The notes beneath the pieces are model-generated. The model had not been told where the DNA came from and ran no database searches. It saw only the letters and a program-made list of their open reading frames with translations. Shown one piece after another: positions 1 through 5,104 of a stretch of 9,284 bases of DNA. Location: the NCBI GenBank assembly GCA_016219165.1, contig JACRCB010000076.1, forward strand, positions 1 to 9,284. Direction: 5' to 3'. Source of the DNA: Deltaproteobacteria bacterium. Lineage in GTDB: Bacteria > Desulfobacterota > GWC2-55-46 > DRQE01. The first letter of the stretch is position 1; every line of letters starts with the position of its first letter. Both the position numbers and the translations under genes were made by a program.

Positions 1-2
1 GG

Positions 3-302
3 GAAAAACTTAAGGACGTGGCCGCTTCTTTTCAGGAGGCCGTGGTGGATGTGCTTACGGAGAAGGCCCTCTGGGCCGTTGAATCGGCCCGGACGGAGAA
101 TCTCGTGGTGGCGGGAGGGGTTGCCTGCAACTCAAGGCTCAGGGAGAGGCTGCGGGATGCCGCGGGGAAGAAGGGGATAGGTCTCTTCATCCCCCCGCCG
201 CGTTTTTGCAGCGACAACGGCGCCATGGTCGCCGCCTTGGCATATCATCTCTTAAAGAAAGGCTTGAGGGACGGCCTCGATATGGACGCCGTCCCCTCAT
301 AG
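3..302 (+). CDS. tsaD: tRNA N6-adenosine threonylcarbamoyltransferase, C-terminal part (5' end outside window)
   Basis: This is the last 99 codons of TsaD (Kae1/Gcp/YgjD family). The enzyme transfers the threonylcarbamoyl group from threonylcarbamoyl-AMP to A37 of ANN-decoding tRNAs, working with TsaB and TsaE in the cytoplasm. The frame is already open at the window edge (E-K-L-K-D-V...), so the gene starts upstream; the GTG at 18 is an internal valine, not a start. Two family hallmarks are visible: the G-G-V-A-C-N-S-R-L-R block, and the late C-S-D-N-G-A-M block, whose Asp is known in the family as a metal ligand. The end lies about where the family usually ends, so the C-terminus looks intact. 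The next gene is rsmA, another RNA-modification gene, about 200 bp downstream across a structured gap. The call is firm; only the missing N-terminus limits it. Confidence 0.93.
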   Translation, partial: EKLKDVAASFQEAVVDVLTEKALWAVESARTENLVVAGGVACNSRLRERLRDAAGKKGIGLFIPPPRFCSDNGAMVAALAYHLLKKGLRDGLDMDAVPS

Positions 303-337
303 GAGATTGTTGAACTGGATGCCCGCAATCCCGGGGT

Positions 338-364
338 CCCCAAAAAGGCGGAGACTTTTTGGGG
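338..364 (+). repeat. Perfect 10-bp hairpin downstream of tsaD
   Basis: CCCCAAAAAG (338-347) and CTTTTTGGGG (355-364) are exact reverse complements around a 7-nt loop. The stem is terminator-sized, but CTGGAATTCC follows instead of a T-run, so it is not a standard intrinsic terminator. It may protect the tsaD mRNA 3' end or belong to a dispersed repeat together with the larger inverted repeat that follows. The near-palindrome GGCTGGAATTCCGGCC (363-378) overlaps its right edge. Confidence 0.6.
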
Positions 365-376
365 CTGGAATTCCGG

Positions 377-442
377 CCAGCACCACTTTTGACACGTTAT
401 CTTTGAATGTTATAGAGGAAATTCTGTCAAAAGTGGTGCTGG
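377..442. repeat. Perfect 18-bp inverted repeat with 30-nt spacer, upstream of rsmA
   Basis: CCAGCACCACTTTTGACA (377-394) and TGTCAAAAGTGGTGCTGG (425-442) match 18 of 18. The AT-rich spacer is 395-424. Both strands carry short open frames through the arms that encode nearly the same peptide (S-K-V-V-L and S-T-T-F-D segments), which is what a palindrome gives, so I do not read them as genes. The element is followed by no T-run. It could be a dispersed palindromic repeat, a protein-binding site or an mRNA hairpin. A promoter-like pair lies across its left arm and spacer. Confidence 0.75.
389..416 (+). promoter_or_regulatory. Possible sigma70-type promoter for rsmA
   Basis: A perfect TTGACA (389-394) sits 16 bp before TATAGA (411-416). 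Transcription would start near 423, just before the right arm of the inverted repeat. The -35 box is the inner end of the left arm, so a factor binding the repeat, or cruciform formation, could affect this promoter. The -10 box matches consensus at 4 of 6 positions and the match could be chance. Confidence 0.35.
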
Positions 443-509
443 GCACGTTGGCTTTCGCACGGCTGCGGCAATCTTCCCGAAAGGTTTTTTCCCATTGACC
501 CATCAGGCT

Positions 510-1310
510 ATGCGCCCCAAAAAACGTCTCGGACAGCATTTCCTCATCGACAAAAACGTAGTAAGGAAGATTATCTCGGCTGCTTCCATAGAGAAGGGGG
601 ATTGTGTCATAGAGGTGGGGCCGGGCACCGGAGTCCTGACCGAGGCGCTCCTTGAAAAAGGCGCCAGTGTCGTCGCCATAGAGATAGACCGTGAACTCTG
701 CAGGAAACTGAGAGAGAGGTTTGAGGGCGCGGAGAACCTCGAACTTATGGAAGGAGATGCGCTTAAGAAGGATTTCACCTCCCTTTCAAGAAGACGGGGG
801 AAGAAGTTCAAGGTCGTATCAAACCTTCCTTACAATATCTCCGGGCCTATCCTCGTGAAATTCATGGAGGAGAGGGGGGCGTTTTCAGCCCTTACCCTGA
901 TGCTTCAGAAGGAGGTCGCGGTAAGGCTCGTTGCCCTGCCATCCACGAAGGATTACGGGATTCTTTCGGTATTTGCGCGGGCCTATGCCATCGTTAGACG
1001 GGAGTTCGATGTTTCTCCCAATTCATTCCGCCCAAGGCCGAGGGTGGTTTCGACCGTTGTGAGTTTAGATATGCTCCCCAAGGCGCTGGTGAGGCCGGAA
1101 GATGAAGGGTTTTTTAAAAAGGTCGTGAAGAGCGCTTTTGGGAAGAGGAGAAAAACCCTTTTTAACGCCCTGAAAAGTTTGAATATCTCAAACGCGGATA
1201 TGGCAAGGGCGCTCTCCCTTTCGGGCATAGACCCGGAGAGAAGGGGGGAGACCCTGAGTGTTGAGGAATTCATAAGACTTACGGAAGGTTTCCTCTTCCC
1301 CGCCCCTTAA
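510..1310 (+). CDS. rsmA: 16S rRNA (adenine1518-N6/adenine1519-N6)-dimethyltransferase
   Basis: RsmA/KsgA transfers four methyl groups from S-adenosylmethionine to two adjacent adenines in the 3'-terminal helix of 16S rRNA, a late step in 30S assembly. From the ATG at 510 the protein is 266 aa, normal for the family. It opens with the typical R-P-K-K-R-L-G-Q-H-F-L block. The SAM-binding motif E-V-G-P-G-T-G is at residues 35-41, the acidic end of the second strand (E-I-D) near 58-60, G-D-A at 82-84, and the catalytic N-L-P-Y at 105-108. The C-terminal helical domain is complete. An in-frame TTG at 495 would add M-T-H-Q-A; it has an AAGG about 10 bp upstream, whereas the ATG has only an AGG two bases away, so TTG remains possible. 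I chose ATG because the protein then begins where the conserved block begins. A deoxynucleoside kinase follows with its own promoter. Confidence 0.95.
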   Translation: MRPKKRLGQHFLIDKNVVRKIISAASIEKGDCVIEVGPGTGVLTEALLEKGASVVAIEIDRELCRKLRERFEGAENLELMEGDALKKDFTSLSRRRGKKFKVVSNLPYNISGPILVKFMEERGAFSALTLMLQKEVAVRLVALPSTKDYGILSVFARAYAIVRREFDVSPNSFRPRPRVVSTVVSLDMLPKALVRPEDEGFFKKVVKSAFGKRRKTLFNALKSLNISNADMARALSLSGIDPERRGETLSVEEFIRLTEGFLFPAP

Positions 1311-1332
1311 GAGGGGTAGAGAATTCTTTATC

Positions 1333-1360
1333 TTGACTTTTTCACCCCGCATGAGATAAT
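1333..1360 (+). promoter_or_regulatory. Strong sigma70-type promoter for the deoxynucleoside kinase
   Basis: TTGACT (1333-1338) and GATAAT (1355-1360) are separated by 16 bp; each box matches the consensus at 5 of 6 positions. An AT-rich tract follows and the kinase ATG is at 1374. With usual -10 to start spacing, transcription begins around 1366-1368, leaving a leader of only about 6-8 nt. It lies 22 bp after the rsmA stop codon, so the kinase and the pan genes can be transcribed independently of rsmA. Confidence 0.65.
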
Positions 1361-1373
1361 TTTTTTATTTATT

Positions 1374-2018
1374 ATGCAAAAGGCACGGTATATCGCGGTA
1401 GAAGGCCCCATAGGGGTGGGAAAGACCGCTCTTACGGACAGGCTTGCAAAGGAACTGGATGCGACGGTTCTTATGGAGGAGGTCGATACAAACCCCTTCA
1501 TCATGAATTTCTACGGCGACATAAAGAAGCATGCGTTCCAGACCCAGCTCTTTTTTCTCCTGAGCCGCTACCAGCAGCAAAAGGAACTGGGCCAGTGCGA
1601 CCTCTTTAAAACGAGCGTTGTCGCCGATTATCTCTTTGCAAAGGACAGGATATTTGCGTACTTAAACCTCGACGGGAACGAACTCAGTCTGTATGAGCAG
1701 GTCTACAGGCTCCTCGATGCGAGGATACCCAAACCCGACCTCGTCGTATACCTTCAGGCCTCCAGCTCGGTGCTCGTCGAGAGGATAGAGAAGAGGAACA
1801 AGGACTATGAAAAGGATATAAACGAGGGGTATCTCAGGGCCCTCGTGGACGCATATAACAAATATTTTTTCTATTACACCGACACCCCGCTTCTGGTGGT
1901 CAACACAACCGAGATAGATTTCGTGGAAAACCCCGCGGACCTCTCTAACCTCGTAAAGGAGATAAGGTCCATAAAGGGCGGGACGCAGCATTACATACCG
2001 CTTGGATCCGGGCGTTAA
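1374..2018 (+). CDS. Deoxynucleoside kinase (deoxyadenosine/deoxyguanosine kinase family)
   Basis: This 214-aa cytoplasmic protein belongs to the dNK/thymidine kinase-2-like family, which phosphorylates deoxynucleosides to dNMPs with ATP in salvage. The P-loop G-P-I-G-V-G-K-T is at residues 11-18, after a short first strand as expected. The Q-T-Q-L-F-F-L-L-S-R-Y-Q-Q-Q segment near 55-68 and the D-Y-L-F-A-K-D-R-I-F-A block are typical of bacterial deoxyguanosine/deoxyadenosine kinases. The lid-like E-R-I-E-K-R-N-K-D-Y-E segment and a C-terminal V-V-N-T-T-E-I-D-F strand complete the fold. Substrate preference cannot be read from sequence. The ATG at 1374 is preceded by TTTTTTTATTTATT with no Shine-Dalgarno sequence, and a promoter ends 13 bp upstream, so initiation may be leaderless or nearly so. 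Homologues of this type commonly lie next to panB and panC, as here; the reason is not known to me. Confidence 0.9.
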   Translation: MQKARYIAVEGPIGVGKTALTDRLAKELDATVLMEEVDTNPFIMNFYGDIKKHAFQTQLFFLLSRYQQQKELGQCDLFKTSVVADYLFAKDRIFAYLNLDGNELSLYEQVYRLLDARIPKPDLVVYLQASSSVLVERIEKRNKDYEKDINEGYLRALVDAYNKYFFYYTDTPLLVVNTTEIDFVENPADLSNLVKEIRSIKGGTQHYIPLGSGR

Positions 2019-2019
2019 G

Positions 2020-2058
2020 CGCCGGACCGGGACGGGATTTCGGAAGAAGTGTCCGGCG
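2020..2058 (+). promoter_or_regulatory. Leader hairpin upstream of panB (candidate sensing/antiterminator domain)
   Basis: CGCCGGAC (2020-2027) pairs perfectly with GTCCGGCG (2051-2058) around a 23-nt loop. The loop carries CGGAAG (2041-2046), the exact complement of CTTCCG (2093-2098) in the 5' arm of the terminator downstream, so loop-to-terminator pairing could act as an antiterminator. Known pan-motif RNAs occur before pan operons in some bacteria, including deltaproteobacteria; I cannot confirm membership here. The pairing is seen; the regulatory role is inferred. Confidence 0.35.
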
Positions 2059-2088
2059 GCTAAAGCGGCAGGCCCTTCGTTTCGTCTG

Positions 2089-2121
2089 AAACCTTCCGTC
2101 CTTTTTGCGGAAGGTTTTTTT
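2089..2121 (+). terminator. Strong intrinsic terminator (or attenuator) just before panB
   Basis: AAACCTTCCG (2089-2098) and CGGAAGGTTT (2108-2117) form a perfect 10-bp stem with a 9-nt loop, running into seven T residues at 2115-2121. This is a textbook Rho-independent shape. The panB start lies only 6-15 bp beyond the T-run, leaving no room for a separate promoter between them. A competing small hairpin, GTTTC (2079-2083) with GAAAC (2088-2092), overlaps the base of the 5' arm. The 3' arm contains GGAAGG (2109-2114), the only Shine-Dalgarno-like sequence before panB. Confidence 0.8.
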
Positions 2122-2135
2122 ATTGCGTGCCGAAT

Positions 2136-2936
2136 ATGAAGAAGATAACCGTACCGGACATCGTAAGGATGAAGGTTGAGAGGAGAAAGATTGCCGTCCT
2201 CACCGCTTATAATTATCCCATGGCGAGAATCCTCGATTGTGCCGGCATACCGGTCGTCCTCGTCGGAGATTCTCTGGGGATGGTGGAGGCGGGATATTCT
2301 ACAACGCTCCCCGTGACAATGGATGAGATGGTCTATCACACGAGGATGGTAAAAAAGGCGTGCGGGGTAAGCCTCGTTCTGGCGGACATGCCTTTCATGT
2401 CGTATCAGGTAAGTCCTGAGGAGGGCATGAGGAATTCAGGAAGGCTCGTTAAGGAAGGGGGGGCCGAGGCGGTCAAGGTAGAAGGGGGTAAGAGGGCGGC
2501 GCATACCATAAGGGCAATCGTTGATATCGACATACCTGTTATGGGGCACATAGGGTTAACCCCGCAGAGCATCCACAGGATGGGGGGGTATAAGGTTCAG
2601 GGCAGGGGTAAAGAGGCGCGGGAAAGACTCCTCGAGGACGCCCGCGCGGTGGAGGCGGCGGGTGCTTTTTCGATTGTCTTGGAAGCAATACCGGCGGAAC
2701 TCGCCGGAGAGATAACCGGAATTTTAAAGATTCCGACAATCGGCATAGGGGCCGGCCCCGGCTGCGACGGACAGGTGCTTGTCCTTAACGATATCCTCGG
2801 CCTCGGAGGCGAGGGGAAAAGGCCGAGGTTCGTCAAAAGGTATGCAAACCTCGAAGAGGTTATAGAAAAAGCGGTAACGGATTATAAAAAGGACGTCGAA
2901 GAGGGACGGTTCCCTTCAGAGGAACATTCCTATTGA
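2136..2936 (+). CDS. panB: 3-methyl-2-oxobutanoate hydroxymethyltransferase (ketopantoate hydroxymethyltransferase)
   Basis: PanB makes ketopantoate from 2-oxoisovalerate and 5,10-methylenetetrahydrofolate, the first committed step of pantothenate synthesis. From ATG 2136 the protein is 266 aa, the usual size. The TIM-barrel landmarks are present: T-A-Y-N-Y at 23-27, G-D-S-L-G-M with D45, L-A-D-M-P with D84 (the two Mg2+ ligands known from the E. coli enzyme), K-V-E at 114-116, G-H-I-G-L-T-P at 137-143, the catalytic-type glutamate E183 in L-E-A-I-P, and G-I-G-A-G-P-G-C-D-G-Q-V-L-V near the end. A GTG at 2127 would add M-P-N and is 12 bp after a GGAAGG; ATG is preferred because residue numbering then matches E. 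coli PanB and the protein starts at the usual place. No good ribosome site precedes either start outside the terminator stem. panC follows after a G-rich gap. Confidence 0.96.
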   Translation: MKKITVPDIVRMKVERRKIAVLTAYNYPMARILDCAGIPVVLVGDSLGMVEAGYSTTLPVTMDEMVYHTRMVKKACGVSLVLADMPFMSYQVSPEEGMRNSGRLVKEGGAEAVKVEGGKRAAHTIRAIVDIDIPVMGHIGLTPQSIHRMGGYKVQGRGKEARERLLEDARAVEAAGAFSIVLEAIPAELAGEITGILKIPTIGIGAGPGCDGQVLVLNDILGLGGEGKRPRFVKRYANLEEVIEKAVTDYKKDVEEGRFPSEEHSY

Positions 2937-2958
2937 ACGGGATGCCCGCCGCATCATT

Positions 2959-2982
2959 GGGGACGGGGCCTGGGGTGAGGGG
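2959..2982 (+). promoter_or_regulatory. Putative G-quadruplex motif between panB and panC
   Basis: Four GGGG tracts lie at 2959-2962, 2965-2968, 2972-2975 and 2979-2982, separated by loops of 2, 3 and 3 nt (AC, CCT, TGA). A seven-G run follows at 2993-2999. The G tracts are on the coding strand, so both the mRNA and the non-template DNA strand could fold into a four-layer quadruplex. It begins 22 bp after the panB stop and ends 45 bp before the preferred panC ATG. The motif is seen directly; folding and function are inferred. Confidence 0.55.
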
Positions 2983-3027
2983 AGATGAGAGAGGGGGGGA
3001 TAATTGATGCGGGAGGAAAGAGCGGCC

Positions 3028-3870
3028 ATGGAAGCAATAGAGAAGATAGAAGGGATGAAAGAGTTTTCCTCCAGGGCAAGGGCTTCGGGCAAGACTATCG
3101 CCTTGGTCCCGACGATGGGGTGCCTGCACCGCGGGCATATCGAACTTATAAAGAAGGCAAAGACATTGTGCGATATTGTTGTTTTGAGCGTATTCGTCAA
3201 CCCGGCGCAGTTCGGCCCCGCCGAGGACTACGAGAGGTATCCGAGGAATATGGAGAGGGACATCAATGCGGCCCTGAGAGAGGGGGTGGACGTCTTATTT
3301 AACCCGTCCGCCGGGGAGATATACCCCGAAGATTATCTCACCTTCGTCGACGTCGAAAAACTTCCCGCAAGACTCTGCGGCCTTTCAAGGCCGGGACATT
3401 TCAAGGGGGTTACGACGGTCGTTGTGAAATTTTTCAATATAGTCATGCCGCATGCCGCGGTCTTCGGACTCAAGGACTACCAGCAGCAACTTATAATAAA
3501 AAGGATGGTCAAGGACCTTAACATGGACGTGGAGATAGCGACTGTTGAGACCGTGAGGGATACGGACGGGCTTGCCATGAGTTCAAGGAACGAATACCTG
3601 AGCAAAAGCGAGAGGGCTGCGGCGAGGTGTGTGCCGCGCTCTATCGGGGCGGCGGAGGCGGCATATCTTAAAGGGGAAAGAGATGCCGCAAACATAATAG
3701 AAAAGGCTCGGGGAATCATAGGCGGCGAGCCGCTCGTTAAGTCGGACTATGTCGTTGTCTGCGACCCGGAAACGCTTATCCCCGTCGAGATGATAAAGGG
3801 CAGGGCGGTCATTCTCCTTGCCGTAAGGATTGGGGATGTGAGGCTTATAGACAATTGCATGTTGGGGTGA
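3028..3870 (+). CDS. panC: Pantothenate synthetase (pantoate--beta-alanine ligase)
   Basis: PanC condenses D-pantoate with beta-alanine through a pantoyl-adenylate intermediate, using ATP and giving AMP and PPi. It joins the PanB branch to the product of PanD. From ATG 3028 the protein is 280 aa, the family norm, and starts M-E-A-I-E-K-I as homologues do. The nucleotidyltransferase motif P-T-M-G-C-L-H-R-G-H is at 28-37 (H34 and H37). F-V-N-P-A-Q-F-G at 56-63, the R-P-G-H-F-x-G-V-x-T-V-V segment, G-x-K-D-Y-Q-Q, and the KMSKS-like S-S-R-N at 185-188 follow in order. Upstream in-frame starts exist at ATG 3007 (after a long G run at 2993-2999) and TTG 3004. ATG 3028 has GGAGG at 3012-3016, 11 bp away, and is preferred on homology. 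panD begins 46 bp after the stop. Confidence 0.95.
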   Translation: MEAIEKIEGMKEFSSRARASGKTIALVPTMGCLHRGHIELIKKAKTLCDIVVLSVFVNPAQFGPAEDYERYPRNMERDINAALREGVDVLFNPSAGEIYPEDYLTFVDVEKLPARLCGLSRPGHFKGVTTVVVKFFNIVMPHAAVFGLKDYQQQLIIKRMVKDLNMDVEIATVETVRDTDGLAMSSRNEYLSKSERAAARCVPRSIGAAEAAYLKGERDAANIIEKARGIIGGEPLVKSDYVVVCDPETLIPVEMIKGRAVILLAVRIGDVRLIDNCMLG

Positions 3871-3916
3871 AGTTGTATTCCAATCCAAAAGCAGTATGAG
3901 GAGGTAAAAAGAGCCA

Positions 3917-4294
3917 ATGCAGCGCATAATGCTAAAGAGTAAACTCCACAGGGTGACGGTAACGGATTCGAACCTCGACTATGAGGGGAGTGTTGCGATA
4001 GATGCGTCCCTTATGGAAAGAGCCGGCATACTCCCCTTTGAGAAGGTCGAAATCTATAATGTCACAAACGGCAACCGTTTTGAGACCTATGCGATAACCG
4101 CGCCGGGAAATAGCGGCGAGGTCTGCATAAACGGCGCCGCGGCGCACCTCGCGAAAAGAGAGGACGTGGTCATAATCGCAAGTTATTCGGTCATGGATGA
4201 AGAAGAGGCCATGAACCACCATCCGGTCATCGTCTACGTGGATGCAAAGAACACGGTTAAAAAAGTGGTCGCGGGGACTGCGGTGGAGTCATGA
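3917..4294 (+). CDS. panD: Aspartate 1-decarboxylase precursor (pyruvoyl enzyme)
   Basis: PanD decarboxylates L-aspartate to beta-alanine, the second substrate of PanC. It is made as a proenzyme that cleaves itself at a Gly-Ser bond to create the pyruvoyl cofactor. At 125 aa the length is typical. G24-S25 is in the classic E-G-S context, giving a short beta chain of 24 residues and an alpha chain starting at Ser25. Other known active-site residues are in register with the E. coli enzyme: K9, R54, T57 and Y58, then N-G-A-A-A-H. A near-perfect Shine-Dalgarno GAGGAGGT (3898-3905) lies 11 bp before the ATG. The stop overlaps the start of the next gene (ATGA), indicating translational coupling with the DUF502 protein. 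Together with panB and panC it completes the pathway except for ketopantoate reductase, which is not in this window. Confidence 0.96.
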   Translation: MQRIMLKSKLHRVTVTDSNLDYEGSVAIDASLMERAGILPFEKVEIYNVTNGNRFETYAITAPGNSGEVCINGAAAHLAKREDVVIIASYSVMDEEEAMNHHPVIVYVDAKNTVKKVVAGTAVES

Positions 4295-4923
4295 AAAAGA
4301 ATATCAAAAGGTACTTTATAACTGGCCTTCTCGTCGTCATCCCCGTCTATCTCACGTTCTATGTCTTGTGGGTCATCGTAAGGTTCCTGGACTCTTTTGT
4401 CTACGCGCTGCCGGTTTCCATCAATCCGGATACGTATCTGCCGGCGCATATCTACGGGCTCGGAATAGTCGCCACGGCGGCAGGTGTTTTTTTAGTGGGG
4501 GTCGTGGCCACCAACTTCCTGGGGAAAAAGCTCGTCGCGATAGGCGAGGGGATGCTTGAGAGGATTCCCGTGTTAAGGACGGTGTACAGCGCGTCGAAGC
4601 AGTTTATAGAAACTTTCTTTACGAGGGGCTCCGATGGGTTTAAGAATGTCGTGCTTGTAGAATTTCCGAGGAAGGGGGTATACTCCATCGGTTTTGTAAC
4701 GAGCAGGACAAAGGGCGAGGTGCAGGATAAGACAAAGGAGGACGTTATAAACGTCTTCGTCCCCACCACCCCGAACCCCACAAGCGGTTTTTATTTCGCG
4801 GTCCCGGAACAGGACGTAATCCCGCTCGACATGGGGGTTGAGGACGCTTTCAAGATGATAATATCGGGGGGGCTGATCGTCCCGGAAAAAGGCAAAGATA
4901 AGAAGCAGACGGGCTCGTCTTGA
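4291..4923 (+). CDS. DUF502 family membrane protein
   Basis: This 210-aa protein resembles the DUF502 family, whose plant members are called LIKE-COV; its biochemical function is unknown to me. It begins M-K-K-N-I-K-R and has two clear membrane segments, at about residues 8-31 (F-I-T-G-L-L-V-V-I-P-V-Y-L-T-F...) and 55-77 (Y-G-L-G-I-V-A-T-A-A-G-V-F-L-V-G...). The conserved R-I-P-V-L-R-T-V-Y-S-A-S-K-Q stretch at about 91-104 follows. A soluble beta-rich part contains V-F-V-P-T-T-P-N-P-T-S-G-F, another family hallmark, and the tail is lysine-rich. The start overlaps the panD stop by 4 bp (ATGA), so it is almost certainly translated from the pan mRNA. This suggests co-expression with CoA precursor synthesis but does not show a role in it. 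Family identity is confident; function is open. Confidence 0.88.
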   Translation: MKKNIKRYFITGLLVVIPVYLTFYVLWVIVRFLDSFVYALPVSINPDTYLPAHIYGLGIVATAAGVFLVGVVATNFLGKKLVAIGEGMLERIPVLRTVYSASKQFIETFFTRGSDGFKNVVLVEFPRKGVYSIGFVTSRTKGEVQDKTKEDVINVFVPTTPNPTSGFYFAVPEQDVIPLDMGVEDAFKMIISGGLIVPEKGKDKKQTGSS

Positions 4924-5104
4924 ACCTCCTTGCATTGTTTTTAAATTATGGTAAAGTGTTTTTCCCCGGCATACTTCGAGGCCCTGTTTATTCCGTTTAT
5001 TCCGCCGGCGGGGGCGAACTCACCGGCGCCGGGTGTGGTTTTATCATAGACAGGATAACAGGACTTGAAGGTATTGTAATTTAGACCGGCGGTCAAGGAG
5101 TCTC
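4924..5104 (+). promoter_or_regulatory. Gap before tkt: weak promoter candidate, tandem 9-bp repeat, ribosome site
   Basis: TTGCAT (4930-4935) and TAAAGT (4952-4957), 16 bp apart in an AT-rich patch, are the best promoter-like pair. TTTATTCCG occurs twice head to tail (4987-4995 and 4996-5004). CGCCGG (5003-5008) can pair with CCGGCG (5023-5028), a weak hairpin without a T-run. AAGGAG (5095-5100), 4 bp before the tkt ATG, is the ribosome site. I see no clear terminator for the pan operon and no small gene. Confidence 0.35.

Noticed and set aside
307..498. A 63-codon + frame and an 80-codon - frame (297-539) between tsaD and rsmA
   Set aside because: Their similar peptides on opposite strands come from the 18-bp inverted repeat; neither has a credible start context.
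1303..1316. CCCCTTAAGAGGGG at the rsmA end as a terminator
   Set aside because: Only a 5-bp stem with a tight loop, partly inside the coding region, and no T-run directly after it.
1662..2339. A 225-codon open frame on the - strand opposite the kinase and panB start
   Set aside because: It runs antisense to a clear kinase gene and across a terminator, with no recognisable domain; it is explained by the codon pattern of the + strand.
2985..3302. A 105-codon + strand frame starting before panC
   Set aside because: It overlaps the start of panC in another frame and its arginine/glycine-rich translation has no family features; panC is unmistakable.
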